DNA of 64,000 nt from CAYVLA01 sp964549615 [NCBI: uncultured Thermococci archaeon] (GCA_964549615.1 CAZJVP010000099.1:1-64000), one strand, 5' to 3'. Shown: positions 24,938-34,658, counted from the first letter of the stretch. Made by a program: numbers and translations. The notes: generated by a model not told the origin, from the sequence alone.

Positions 24938-26058
24938 GAATCTCCTTCCTGCTATGGCAGTACAGCACATTTCCCCCGGATTTCCCTCAAGGAGCCCTGG
25001 GAGGAGCGGAAAGCGCCACCTGGCACCTCGCCGAGAAGCTCTCAGCCCGCCACGATGTCGAGATCATCTGCCGCGGGGCCAAGAATGAAAGCCAAGAGAT
25101 AGGTAAGGTCAGCTTGGTTAGGGTCGCAACGGGAATGCCCTCCAAATGGTTGGAGGGGGACGAATACTACAGGCGGGCAATGGCCCATTCATCAGAACGC
25201 GACTTCGTGGTGGCCGTAACGTGCATAGAACCGGCGCTCTACTCAGACCGCGTTGCGCTCCACTTAGAAAACGATCTGGCGCTGTACCTCCCTTTCCCTC
25301 GAGCGAAAGCAAGGATCTATCTCAGGAAGCTGAACAGGATAAGGGCGGTGTCGGGCGTGAGCAACCACGTGTCAAGGAGATTTGCCGCCGAGTTCGACTA
25401 CGATGGGAGGATCACGACCATCCTCAACGGAGCCGACTGCGAGCTGTTCAATCCGAAAATGCGTGACAGGGACTACGTCCGCGCCCAGTACGGCGTGCAG
25501 GACACAGATATTGTCCTTGTCTACGCCGGGGCAATCCATGAGAGAAAGGGGCTCCACGTCCTGCTAGACGCCATGCAGGGGCTGGGCGACCCCGACCTGC
25601 GGCTCCTTGTCTTGGGCGGCCTCATATACTCGAAAAAAAGGAGCGGCGACGCAGTTTATATGCAGGAGCAGGTAGAAAGGATGCGATCGATCCCCGGCGC
25701 CCAGCTGGTTGGGCCCGTATCGAAGTCCGAGATGGCGAGGATCCTTGCGTCGTCCGACATCTTTGTCTGCCCATCGATATGGCAGGACCCATGCCCTCTG
25801 GTGTGCGCCGAGGCCCAGGCCTCGGGCCTGCCGGTCGTCGGGTTCGACCGAGGAGGCATTCCGGAGCTTGTTGAGAACGGCGGCACAGGCTTGATATCGC
25901 CGGTGAGCGTGGAGCATCTCCGAGACAGTATTCGGAGGATTTGCGATGATCCACGATCCAGAAGGCGAATGGGCAAATCTGCCAGGATTCGGGCTGAGAG
26001 GTTCCTTGAATGGCGAACGCTTGCAACCAAAATGGAGAAGGTCCTCCAAGACCTCTGA
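24934..26058 (+). CDS. GT4 family glycosyltransferase
   Basis: A 374-residue glycosyltransferase. The N-terminal domain has the GALGGAESATWHLAE glycine-rich loop, and the donor domain carries VYAGAIHERKGLHVLL and PSIWQDPCPLVCAEAQASGL. It begins at TTG 24934, overlapping the previous stop by four bases. It closes the operon that begins with HprK-like protein 1. The substrate is unknown. Confidence 0.85.
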   Translation: MRISFLLWQYSTFPPDFPQGALGGAESATWHLAEKLSARHDVEIICRGAKNESQEIGKVSLVRVATGMPSKWLEGDEYYRRAMAHSSERDFVVAVTCIEPALYSDRVALHLENDLALYLPFPRAKARIYLRKLNRIRAVSGVSNHVSRRFAAEFDYDGRITTILNGADCELFNPKMRDRDYVRAQYGVQDTDIVLVYAGAIHERKGLHVLLDAMQGLGDPDLRLLVLGGLIYSKKRSGDAVYMQEQVERMRSIPGAQLVGPVSKSEMARILASSDIFVCPSIWQDPCPLVCAEAQASGLPVVGFDRGGIPELVENGGTGLISPVSVEHLRDSIRRICDDPRSRRRMGKSARIRAERFLEWRTLATKMEKVLQDL

Positions 26059-26220
26059 AGATCAATCTGCGACAGCGAGCGTAGCTGGCGATAGCTCCTC
26101 GATGGCCCCACGCTCGGCGCCCGACGATTGGGCCTGGAGCACGAACAAATGCCTGCTTCGGTGATGTCGCAACAAAAACAAGGGGCGAAGCGCTGCGCCC
26201 GGCTGACAACCGCGCTTGCG

Positions 26221-26952
26221 CTAGTAGCCTTTGATGCCATATTTCCTGAACCTATAGTCGAAGTACCTCACAGCTATGATTGGCAGAATCAGGGCAAGGA
26301 CCGCGAGGTACAAGAATGAGAGAAACAGGTCCATTTTTGGACCTTCTATGAACGCGGATCGAAGAAGTTGGACGCCATGGTACGCGGGATTTATGATGGC
26401 GAGAGGTCGAAGGACCTTAGGGATGACATCGATCGGATAGTAGACGCACGCAAAGATTGTAACGCCCCTCGGAGCCCACGCCCTTATGAGAGAGGCCTGC
26501 CCCTCCTCAGACAATTCGATCGCGGTCACAATGAAGTCAAGGCTAATGAAGATGGACATGACGAAGAAGAGCGCTACCACCCCCATCACAAGCCGAGCGT
26601 ATGACAGGATCGCCGGACGTAGGAACAGCAGGAGAAGCACATGCGGCACAGCCGAAAGCAGGCCAAATACGACCGCATTTAAGGCCTTTCCTGCAAGGAG
26701 GTATATCCTGCTTACCGGCGCCAACATCACTCCCTGCAGCGTGAGCATCATCTTCTCAAAGACCAGCGTTGTTCTTCGCCAACACTCGTGAGAGAACAGA
26801 TAGGCCAAGGACCCCACGATCAGGTAAACCAGGTAGTTGTGCTTGTTTACGTAGGCTATGTCGTTCACCTTTCCCACGAAGAAGACGGCCGAGTAGGTCA
26901 CCAACAGCCCTATCATTCCTAGGAAGGGGTTCACTATGTCCCCGAGAATCAC
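26221..26952 (-). CDS. ABC-2 type transporter permease
   Basis: A permease of at least 243 residues with six hydrophobic segments (NPFLGMIGLLVTYSAVFF, YLVYLIVGSLAYLFS, LMGVVALFFVMSIFI-type helices). It pairs with the ATPase gene just upstream. GTG 26952 is the first canonical start, but the frame upstream encodes FFVKDLKNTYRFRS, the amphipathic N-terminus expected of ABC-2 permeases. The true start is therefore probably near 27000 with a non-standard codon, overlapping or abutting the ATPase stop at 27017. It would export a glycan or glycolipid, given the neighbours. Confidence 0.75.
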   Translation of the reverse strand: MILGDIVNPFLGMIGLLVTYSAVFFVGKVNDIAYVNKHNYLVYLIVGSLAYLFSHECWRRTTLVFEKMMLTLQGVMLAPVSRIYLLAGKALNAVVFGLLSAVPHVLLLLFLRPAILSYARLVMGVVALFFVMSIFISLDFIVTAIELSEEGQASLIRAWAPRGVTIFACVYYPIDVIPKVLRPLAIINPAYHGVQLLRSAFIEGPKMDLFLSFLYLAVLALILPIIAVRYFDYRFRKYGIKGY

Positions 26953-27016
26953 GGATCTGAACCTATAGGTGTTCTTCAGATCCTTTACGAAGAAAAGCCA
27001 AGCAAGGCCGACCGAG

Positions 27017-27997
27017 CTAACCTTTCTTCGTGAAATGCACGAACACCTCCTCCAACGAGGGTCTCAACAGCCTTACTTCCTTGATCGGTATGGCCATCTC
27101 CCCGATCTCCCTGAGAACTTGCCCCACCTGCGCTTCGCTCTCGATGGAAATCCTTGCCACCGCGTCTTTGACTTCCACCTTGGGAAATGCCTTCTCTATC
27201 CGACTGACGAGGGACCTGTCCGTCTCAACCTCCAGCCTGAGCTTGGAGGTAACAACTCTCTCAAGGTTCCTCGGCGTGTCCACAGCTACGAGCCTTCCCT
27301 GCCTCATTATGCCTATCCTGTCGCACAGGGTCTCTGCCTCAAGCATGTAGTGTGTGCAGAGGAGCACCGTCATCCCCTTCTCTTCCCTTGCCCTTCTGAT
27401 CATGGATCTAAGCTTGACTGAGATAGCCGGGTCCAGTCCTAAGGTCGGTTCGTCCAAGAATACGATGGGAGGATCATGTATCATGCCGCGCATCAATGCG
27501 AGTTTGCATTTCATCCCCCACGAGTAGGTTTCGACTCGCTGGTCAATGTGATCACCTACCTCGAAGAATCCCGCAAGTTCGTCGATCCTGCGGTCTAGGT
27601 CCTCTAAACCGTAGAGCTTGCCGTAGAATCTCAGATTATCGCGACCCGTCAGTCTGTGGTAGTTCATCTGTGGCCCAAGAACAACGCCGATGCTCTTCCT
27701 TACCTGCCAAGCTTCCTCTCTGACGCTGAAACCATTGACCCAAGCCTCACCCGAGTCGGGCTCGAGCAGAGTTGTTAGCATCTTAATGGTCGTCGTCTTT
27801 CCCGCGCCATTAGGGCCAAGAAGGCCGAATATCTCCCCCGTCTTCACCGAAAGGTCGAGATCTTGGACCGCCGCTATCGTGGCGACCCTCTCGCGGACCC
27901 GGATGTTAGGATGCCTACCGGCCAGCTCTCTTGCAACCCCACCTTCCAGTACAAACGACTTGTTGAGATGTCTGCAGAGAATCGCTTCCTCCGTCAA
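27017..27997 (-). CDS. ABC transporter ATP-binding protein (ABC-2 exporter)
   Basis: A 326-residue ATPase. Walker A is GPNGAGKTTTI, the signature is YSWGMKCKLAL (the YSxGM form usual in ABC-2 exporters), Walker B is IVFLDEPTLGLDP and the H-loop is THYMLEAE. A C-terminal extension of about 85 residues follows the ATPase, similar to DrrA/NatA-type proteins. TTG 27997 has GGAGGA four bases upstream and a TATA element 31 nt away. The downstream permease is its partner. Confidence 0.85.
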   Translation of the reverse strand: MTEEAILCRHLNKSFVLEGGVARELAGRHPNIRVRERVATIAAVQDLDLSVKTGEIFGLLGPNGAGKTTTIKMLTTLLEPDSGEAWVNGFSVREEAWQVRKSIGVVLGPQMNYHRLTGRDNLRFYGKLYGLEDLDRRIDELAGFFEVGDHIDQRVETYSWGMKCKLALMRGMIHDPPIVFLDEPTLGLDPAISVKLRSMIRRAREEKGMTVLLCTHYMLEAETLCDRIGIMRQGRLVAVDTPRNLERVVTSKLRLEVETDRSLVSRIEKAFPKVEVKDAVARISIESEAQVGQVLREIGEMAIPIKEVRLLRPSLEEVFVHFTKKG

Positions 27998-28001
27998 CCT
28001 A

Positions 28002-28032
28002 TCCTCCTAATGGAAAGGGCTTCAAATACTTA
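28002..28032 (-). promoter_or_regulatory. TATA box and Shine-Dalgarno of the ABC exporter operon
   Basis: On the minus strand AAGTATTTG (28024-28032) is TATA-like and GGAGGA (28002-28007) precedes TTG 27997. Confidence 0.5.
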
Positions 28033-28415
28033 TCCCAGGAGGAGTTCGAAAAAAAGGCAGCCCGGATCCCTTCGTTGCGTCTTTTCTCATCTCCCACATG
28101 CGAGTGAAGCGGCCGTCCCTCCCGAGAAAGAGACGGGCGTGATAGGATGGTTTCGTTCGCTGTCGCAAGGACTCTGCGTCCAAGCAAGATTTTGATAGCG
28201 AATGTCCCTTCGGAGCAGGATCGCTCGCGGATGTCCGTGAGGCATACTTGACTTCTCATCGCGAGGGCTCATTCCGTCCCGTTCAGATACTTATTCCAAG
28301 ACCCCCAAGTCTTCATCTTGGCAATGTGCAGGACAAGTCTGACCCGTCGAATAGCTGTCCCGACAAGAAGAGGTGCAGTGTACCATGAGACACGGGCAAG
28401 GCCGGTGAGCACAAG
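28033..28415 (+). other. gene-free stretch with possible gene remnant
   Basis: No full gene is seen. The segment 28269-28415 on the minus strand encodes a run that looks like a protein C-terminus and is listed separately. Confidence 0.35.
28269..28415 (-). pseudogene. possible C-terminal remnant of a lost gene
   Basis: The minus frame ends in a stretch such as SWYTAPLLVGTAIRRVRL and then KMKTWGSWNKYL before a stop at 28269. This resembles a real hydrophobic-then-basic C-terminus, whereas the frame upstream, inside the GT4 gene, is clearly its antisense shadow. A deletion or replacement may have left only this tail. The evidence is residue pattern only. Confidence 0.2.
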
Positions 28416-29576
28416 ATGAGGATAGCACATTTCGTACACTACTACACGCCTGCGATCGGTGGGGGAGTGAGGTTCATAGCCGAGACAGGGGCTAGGCTGG
28501 AAGCGAGGGGGCATACGGTCACTGTCTTCACGTCGAATGCCTTGAACGACGATGGCTTCATGAGTCTGCGCAAAGGCCCTAGTTCGAGATTCAGGGGGCC
28601 GTCGCGCGAGAGGATCCGACACGTGACGGTGAGGCGATACAGGCCACTCGTGCTGCCCTTGTTGCAACGCTGGGTGCCCTTTCTCCAGCACGGCCCAATA
28701 ATGCCAAAATTGCTAGTGGAATTTGAGCCGAGTTCCTTTGATCTGGTTCATTCGAGTGCTTTCCCATACGCACACAATTTCATCTCGTACTACCTCAGTC
28801 GCCGGGCCAAACTGCCACTATACCTCACACCCTACTACAAACCAGGACAGCCATCATCCCGAACACTGCAAAAGATCCTTAGGCGAGCTGACAGAATATC
28901 CGCCTCGGTGCCTTGGGAGAGAAGCGCCCTTGTCAGAGAGTTTCGCATTGACGCGACCAGAGTAGATATTGTGCCGTCAGGCGTAGATCCCGAGAGGTTT
29001 GGGCCGCGAAACTACATGCCCGCCAGCTCCTGTAAGACAATACTCTTCGTGGGCCGACTGACGCCCGCCAAGGGCGTAGGGCATCTGTTGACAGCGTATA
29101 ATCGTTACCTCTATCCCGAATACCCTGATCTTCGACTCCTCGTTGTCGGCTACCTGTCTGATTGGGCACGTAGAAATCTACTACCCGCCGCGAGAGGAAA
29201 CACAATATTTCTCGGACCAATCTGCAACGAGACGGAGCTTGCCAGGATCTATGCCGAAAGCGACGTTGTCTGTTACCCGTCCCGCGATGACTGCTTTCCC
29301 CACGTGTTTCTCGAAGCTTGGGCCACGTCCAAACCGGTCATCGGTTGCAGAATCGGCGGGGTTGCGGATGTGATACAAGAGGGCAAGAATGGATTGTTCT
29401 CAGCTTTCGGCGACCCCAAGGACCTCAGTGAAAAAATAGCATACCTACTCGACAATCCAACTGAGGCGTCGAGAATGGGCAGGCGCGGCCGAAAAAAAGT
29501 GCTAGATACATATGTCTGGGACAAGGTGACGGACCGCCTCGAGGAAAGCTACCGTTCAACGATAAACAAGCACTAG
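28416..29576 (+). CDS. GT4 family glycosyltransferase
   Basis: A 386-residue enzyme starting MRIAHFVHYYTPAIGGGV. The donor domain has LFVGRLTPAKGVGHLLTAY, FLGPICNETELARIY and SRDDCFPHVFLEAWATSKPV. Base use looks more A/T-rich than in most of the window. It faces the ABC exporter operon across a divergent gap, which fits export of the product it helps to build. The substrate is unknown. Confidence 0.85.
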   Translation: MRIAHFVHYYTPAIGGGVRFIAETGARLEARGHTVTVFTSNALNDDGFMSLRKGPSSRFRGPSRERIRHVTVRRYRPLVLPLLQRWVPFLQHGPIMPKLLVEFEPSSFDLVHSSAFPYAHNFISYYLSRRAKLPLYLTPYYKPGQPSSRTLQKILRRADRISASVPWERSALVREFRIDATRVDIVPSGVDPERFGPRNYMPASSCKTILFVGRLTPAKGVGHLLTAYNRYLYPEYPDLRLLVVGYLSDWARRNLLPAARGNTIFLGPICNETELARIYAESDVVCYPSRDDCFPHVFLEAWATSKPVIGCRIGGVADVIQEGKNGLFSAFGDPKDLSEKIAYLLDNPTEASRMGRRGRKKVLDTYVWDKVTDRLEESYRSTINKH

Positions 29577-29704
29577 ACACAGCTTTGTCGTTTATCCTGA
29601 GCGTGCCGACCGACCCGCGAGCGCTTCTGCGAGGTGTGCGCGTCGCCTCGCCCGCAATTGTCCATAGAATGGACACCCGGCCGAAGAGAGGCTGCCGACT
29701 CCCC

Positions 29705-32296
29705 TCATACGATCTTGAAGAATAGCTCTTCCTTTCGGAGTTGCGCCCCGCTCTTCCGCCAAATCACAAGGGCATGACTTCCCACGCTGAGATTATCGAC
29801 CTGGCAGACAAGATATGGACTCCAGAAGGAATCCCCGCGGACTAGAGCCACAGTCTGCTGGACGCCATCCACCCACACCGAAACAACGTTTGTCGAGTTG
29901 TACACTCGAGCTAGCATTCCCCCCTGCGGAAGGGCAAAGTCGTCATACGGGCTCCTGAAGTCAGCATCTCTCGAGTTCTCGGCCGTGATCACATGAGCGT
30001 ATAGCTCCAGGTAGGATCTCTCCTCCAACCACCATGCCCATTCCTCCATACGGTCTCTCACGTACTTCACAGCAAGCGGCCTGCCGACCATTATGACGTT
30101 GACGCCTTCGCGCCCATCAAGAAACACTCTCACAATCCGATTCGCCCTGACCGCATCAAGGAAACCTTCCCAAGTGTTGTTCCTTGCGATGAAGAGGGTC
30201 CTATCGGTTTCGTACTTATGCCTAGTTTGCCAAAGGTCGTAGTGGGCATCGGCTGAGTAGATCATTGGCAGGACTCTCCAATACCGCTCGGTCCAAGGCT
30301 GGCCCAACAGGTCAAAGGATGCAGCGTCATATCCGTCTCCTGATAGGACAGAGTCGTCGAGTAACGCTATCGTGAACTCAGGGCAGTAGTCGGTCTGAAG
30401 ATGTATCAGCCCCTGCAGGTCATGAAGCCTCTTTATGTCTCTCTTGAAGACGCTCCAAGTCGCCATTCTTGGAAAGACGAAAAAATGCTCCCCCACGATA
30501 TTGGCAACGTGACCAAATGCCCCGATCGACGATATGTTCAAGTTCGCGGCGTATTGTTCGTCAGAAGCGACTATCTGGACGGGAATTCCGTGCTCACGTG
30601 CGTACAACCTGCACTCATTTACGAAAGACATATTGGAGGTTTTGATTCCCAGCAAGTCGATTCCGGCCTGAGCCGCGTATCCGACGATGTACCCCGGGCT
30701 TTCCGCCCGTCCCCACGCACTTCCTGCAGCTTCGAGGACGGCTGTGTAGACGTGAAACCCGTCATCTATGGGTTCTTCCAGACTTGCGCGCACCGCCCTT
30801 GCCCGCCGCACAGTATCTAGATCCCCCATGATCCCGAAACAGGCAATCGCCAAATGAGTCGACTCAACGTCAGATGGCCAGCCCGGTTTGCAGCCAAATC
30901 CGCCGTCGGGGTTCTGCAGCGTCAACAACCACTCAACGACAGATCGGGGGTATGAGTCCGCATTAGCCATCTTGAGCAGGCTCAAAGCTTCGTACGTGTA
31001 CTTGACATCAGAGGCCTGACCCGGTGCCCAGCCATAACCCCCGTCTGCGTTCTGGCACTTCCTCACAAAATCCGCAACGCCCTCAGTAGACACATTTGCA
31101 TCCAAGAGGCGAAGTATTTGCATCGCGTAGTAGGTGAAACTCACATGAGAACTCTCGGACATCAAGTTGCCCCAGCCACCATCGGGATTGCGGCGGGAAA
31201 CTAGCCACAAGACCAATTCATCTTTCCTGGCCACCGTGCAGTTCAGAAGATGGAGAGCCCGTAAGCTATAGTAAATGTCCGAGAGCTTCGGAGGACCGAA
31301 ATACCCCGTAAGTTCATCTTCCCGGGTCCATGGCTTGGCCGACCTCAATAAGATCGACAATGTGTCGTTACCTATGTTGGGACGGCGGCCGGTAAGTGAC
31401 ATCAAGCGGAGGCTTTGGTAGATCTCCCACGGGTCTCCGGGCGATGCGAACATCGGTTTGAGGGGCCACTCCATCTTGTAGCCCAACTCGCTCAGCGATT
31501 CCAAAGCATGGTAGGTCCACCACAAACCACTAACGTGCTCCTGATCTGCGGGTCCGAATGACCCATCGCTTTTCCTGAGGGAAAGCAGGTACTCTGTAAC
31601 TGCCATAGGCGGATTCTTCACGAAGAAAATGTATTGGCCCGATGCGGGGACTCGCAAGGACTTCCCTCCTGAGTCCCTAATCGAAAAATGGTACATCACA
31701 GGGCCCAGATCGCCAATCGCAATGCCCCCTGACCACATGCCTCTTGATGTCTGAGCCATCACGTATTCCGTCACAGCGCCGCCAGCGGAAGCGGAAAGCA
31801 CGACCTCCTCAACTTCCCCAGCATCCGGTCCCTCCGTGTACAAGACCACATCCACGCTCTTGCGATATGTGGTGTTGGATATCCCATAGTGCACCGCCGT
31901 CCAATTGAAGCCTGTCTCCTCGGACGCAGGTACATACAGGGCGATCCGCCGGCCAACCGACCACACAGAATTCGTTACGACAAAGGCCAGGGAGTGGTTG
32001 CCCGGTCCCATCGAGGGTCCAGAGCGTCTGAAATGCATGGCATTTCCAGTTCTTTCGACGATTGCCATCTCGTAGGTAGTCCCATTCACGAAGACCCTAC
32101 ACTGACAGTGCATACCGGACTTGACCCTGACGTCCAGAAGTATCTGTGACTGGTTGGAGCCGCAATTCACCGCGATGAAGGATGCATTTGCTTCCAAGAT
32201 CTTGATCCTCGCATGGTTAAGCGCGTATATCGACGCAACAGATAGGAGCGCCAGGGCTGTGAACAGGAATACTCTGGGGTGTAATCGCGAAACCAA
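29705..32296 (-). CDS. secreted alpha/alpha-toroid protein with degenerate PHP-like domain
   Basis: An 863-residue protein. An N-terminal signal/anchor segment (FLFTALALLSVASIYAL) precedes a beta-sandwich region. From about residue 235 to 500 there are repeats of the squalene-cyclase/prenyltransferase toroid: RKSDGSFGPA, RRNPDGGWG, QNADGGYGW, QNPDGGFGC. The C-terminal 330 residues look like a PHP/CehA-type domain: AGIDLLGIKTSN where active members have ITDHN, FGHVANIVG, SADAHYD and WEGFLDAVRANRI. Several metal ligands are missing, so catalysis is doubtful. TTG 32296 has a TATA element about 30 nt upstream. It shares toroid and C-terminal domain with the giant protein at 34954-40098 and probably works outside the cell. 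Confidence 0.7.
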   Translation of the reverse strand: MVSRLHPRVFLFTALALLSVASIYALNHARIKILEANASFIAVNCGSNQSQILLDVRVKSGMHCQCRVFVNGTTYEMAIVERTGNAMHFRRSGPSMGPGNHSLAFVVTNSVWSVGRRIALYVPASEETGFNWTAVHYGISNTTYRKSVDVVLYTEGPDAGEVEEVVLSASAGGAVTEYVMAQTSRGMWSGGIAIGDLGPVMYHFSIRDSGGKSLRVPASGQYIFFVKNPPMAVTEYLLSLRKSDGSFGPADQEHVSGLWWTYHALESLSELGYKMEWPLKPMFASPGDPWEIYQSLRLMSLTGRRPNIGNDTLSILLRSAKPWTREDELTGYFGPPKLSDIYYSLRALHLLNCTVARKDELVLWLVSRRNPDGGWGNLMSESSHVSFTYYAMQILRLLDANVSTEGVADFVRKCQNADGGYGWAPGQASDVKYTYEALSLLKMANADSYPRSVVEWLLTLQNPDGGFGCKPGWPSDVESTHLAIACFGIMGDLDTVRRARAVRASLEEPIDDGFHVYTAVLEAAGSAWGRAESPGYIVGYAAQAGIDLLGIKTSNMSFVNECRLYAREHGIPVQIVASDEQYAANLNISSIGAFGHVANIVGEHFFVFPRMATWSVFKRDIKRLHDLQGLIHLQTDYCPEFTIALLDDSVLSGDGYDAASFDLLGQPWTERYWRVLPMIYSADAHYDLWQTRHKYETDRTLFIARNNTWEGFLDAVRANRIVRVFLDGREGVNVIMVGRPLAVKYVRDRMEEWAWWLEERSYLELYAHVITAENSRDADFRSPYDDFALPQGGMLARVYNSTNVVSVWVDGVQQTVALVRGDSFWSPYLVCQVDNLSVGSHALVIWRKSGAQLRKEELFFKIV

Positions 32297-32321
32297 ACCA
32301 TACTTTTCTCGCTTAGATAGG

Positions 32322-32330
32322 CAGATAAAT
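32322..32330 (-). promoter_or_regulatory. TATA box of the toroid protein gene
   Basis: ATTTATCTG on the minus strand is centred about 30 nt from TTG 32296. Confidence 0.5.
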
Positions 32331-32398
32331 GTGGCAGTATATGATGAGAACCGGACCAGGAAATATTATCAGGCGAATCCGATGGCTTCTGACTCCGC

Positions 32399-33613
32399 TC
32401 AGTATGGCAACCGAGGAAGGAACCTTTCGTTCAAGATCTTTCGCCAATCGAACTTGCTTTCGGCCGATTGCCGCCCCCGCCTTCCCATTCTTCTTCGGAG
32501 ATGGGGATCTAGGATTAGCCGACGAAGATAGTCGGAGAGAACGTTGGGGTCGCGGGGCGGAACAAGATAGCCTTCCTTTTCATGTTGCAGGATCTCGGGT
32601 ATCCCGCCGATCCGTGAGGCGACCACCGGCACTCCTGAACTCAGGGATTCGGAAACTACCAGTGGGCAAGCATCCATCTGGACACTGGGCACGACCACAA
32701 TATCGGAGGACCTGTACTTTTCAGCTTGACTCTTCTGATCAATTGACCACGGCAAGGTTTCTAGGAAGGGTAACCTTACGGGACCCATGCAGTACTCAGA
32801 GTCGACCCTCACTTTGAAGAGAATTCCTTGCCTTATCAGCTCTTGGGCAGCGTCGAGAAAGAACTGGAATCCTTTGGCCGGATCACTGGCGCGACCCGGT
32901 AGGTACACAATTGGAAGTTCACCGACCTCACCCTTGCTCGTCGGAAAGAAAATATCCGTGTCAACGCCATTGGGAAGAAGGTCGACAGCAACATCCTCTC
33001 CAAGCGTTTTTCGAAACATTGCCTCCAAACCACGGTTAACGACGAAAATTTGGTCTAGGAGTTTCAGCTTTTCCACGAGCATGCGAGGTCGCAGGAACAC
33101 CGGTAGGTCGTACATAAGCCTCCTGATTGTTTGGACTTTCCAGAAATCGGACCATCCAGGAACGCCGCAGGCGAGACACCGCATGCACCTCGCTCCATTC
33201 GAGAAGAAGTCAGTCTCACAGATATGATCGCCAGTCCAGAGGTCGCCCACCCTCCTCGGACAGAAGGGGAAGTATGCCCCCAAGTGATAGATCGCGTAAG
33301 TATGTCTGACCGCGTCGACAAGCCTATACAGGTCGAGAAAGGAAAAAGGCTGGGTCAAAAGCGATATATCAGGCGAAAACCGCTTGACTTCCTTCCGCAC
33401 CAACAGAGAGAACGTGTAGAGATCGAATCGCCTCCTATTCAGTTTCACGAGGCCGAATCCCAGACCGTCGGGATCGCGCACTTCGCCACACGTGACTAGC
33501 CGCACATCATATCCGTGTTGGCGAAGGGCCGTGCCAAACTGATACTTCACAGTATCCGCCCCAGACCTGGGTGGCCAGCTGAAGAACCTGCTTACGATTA
33601 ATACACGCTTCAC
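32399..33613 (-). CDS. GT4 family glycosyltransferase with cysteine cluster
   Basis: A 404-residue glycosyltransferase. The N-terminal domain begins VLIVSRFFSWPPRSGADTV; the donor domain has YLPGRASDPAKGFQFFL and VQMDACPLVVSESLSSGVPV. Around residues 115-150 there is a cluster of cysteines (FCPRR, HICET, CMRCLACG) that may bind zinc or an iron-sulfur cluster, as in another GT4 of this window (49031-50239). GTG 33613 is preceded by GGAGGT and GGTGA. The divergent neighbour is a deacetylase-like gene. Confidence 0.8.
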   Translation of the reverse strand: MKRVLIVSRFFSWPPRSGADTVKYQFGTALRQHGYDVRLVTCGEVRDPDGLGFGLVKLNRRRFDLYTFSLLVRKEVKRFSPDISLLTQPFSFLDLYRLVDAVRHTYAIYHLGAYFPFCPRRVGDLWTGDHICETDFFSNGARCMRCLACGVPGWSDFWKVQTIRRLMYDLPVFLRPRMLVEKLKLLDQIFVVNRGLEAMFRKTLGEDVAVDLLPNGVDTDIFFPTSKGEVGELPIVYLPGRASDPAKGFQFFLDAAQELIRQGILFKVRVDSEYCMGPVRLPFLETLPWSIDQKSQAEKYRSSDIVVVPSVQMDACPLVVSESLSSGVPVVASRIGGIPEILQHEKEGYLVPPRDPNVLSDYLRRLILDPHLRRRMGRRGRQSAESKFDWRKILNERFLPRLPY

Positions 33614-33797
33614 TATTCACCAACCTCCACTGGTATGACTGGCACGCACCGACACGGACCCAGCAAAACGTATAGTTCAACGGTCGTCGTTTTGACAAGA
33701 ATTAAATGCGATCCCCGTCCAAACAGGTCGGGAAGCAAGATAGCTAGAACAGACTAGCCGCTTTGTCCCGCTGCAGCGGTTTCCGGTGAAATCAGGT

Positions 33798-34658
33798 ATG
33801 ACAACCAAGTTTCATGTTCTCCTGACAGTGGACGTTGAGCCGGGGTACAGGTCAGCGGATGGCACGATGAACTGGGATTACGGATCCACAGTCCTGCAGA
33901 AAGGGAATGCAGGCGCACCCGGCTTTTTCTCAGGGGTTCCGACACTTCTTGAGCTAGCCGAGGAGATGTGTACGCACGGAGCGACTCACATAACCTTCTT
34001 CCTCATGCCCCTAATCTCTGTGATCAGAAATAGCGAGTCTCTGACGTCCCAATTAGTGTCCGCCAGCAGGGCGGGCCACGAAATGGGAGTCCATATCCAC
34101 CCAGACGATCCTGCGCTAGCCAAGGCCGAGACATACAACCCTGTATTCTCTTCAAACCCTTTCTTGGCTCAGCTTGCACTTATGCGCCGTGCGAAGAGCC
34201 TAATTTCGAACATCGTAGGTAAGACCACGTCAATTAGAATCGGGCGACTTGCGGCCGACGGAAGAACCCTGATGGCTATGGCTCTTTCCGGATTTCGTTT
34301 CGACAGCAGTCTTGCATCTCGCGGAGAAAAGCCTGTGAATTGGCACCGAGCGGTATTGAGAGTCCCAATATCCGTAGATCCGACAGGAAGATGGGCCCAT
34401 CCCGCATACGGCTTCGACTTCTTGAGGACGCTCTTTCTTGAAAGATACACCGTATGGGATCGTCGGCGGCAGGGATTCCTAGTGATATTCCTTCACAGCT
34501 CGAACATCGTAGACCAACGAGGTCGTACAAACAGTGACTTTGAGAACCTGAAGAGGTTCGTCGGCTATGTTTCCGACGAGTTTTGTTCAAAGGGCGACAC
34601 GCAATTCAGTTCAGTGCGTGAGTTCTCGCTCGCCTGGAGGAGTTCGGATCGCCCGTAA
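33798..34658 (+). CDS. polysaccharide deacetylase-like protein
   Basis: A 286-residue NodB-type domain. FHVLLTVDVEP supplies the first metal/catalytic Asp pair, AGHEMGVHIHPDDP the H-x3-H ligands, and FLVIFLHSS the C-terminal His motif. It would remove an N- or O-acetyl group from a sugar or catalyse a related hydrolysis. No signal peptide is visible, so it is probably cytosolic and acts on a precursor. ATG 33798 is used since GGTGA precedes it; GTG 33786 is an alternative four codons upstream. Confidence 0.75.
   Translation: MTTKFHVLLTVDVEPGYRSADGTMNWDYGSTVLQKGNAGAPGFFSGVPTLLELAEEMCTHGATHITFFLMPLISVIRNSESLTSQLVSASRAGHEMGVHIHPDDPALAKAETYNPVFSSNPFLAQLALMRRAKSLISNIVGKTTSIRIGRLAADGRTLMAMALSGFRFDSSLASRGEKPVNWHRAVLRVPISVDPTGRWAHPAYGFDFLRTLFLERYTVWDRRRQGFLVIFLHSSNIVDQRGRTNSDFENLKRFVGYVSDEFCSKGDTQFSSVREFSLAWRSSDRP

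Noticed and set aside
27017-27997. Abnormal ABC signature as a special transporter type
   Set aside because: YSWGMK is within the YSxGM form normal for ABC-2 exporter ATPases.
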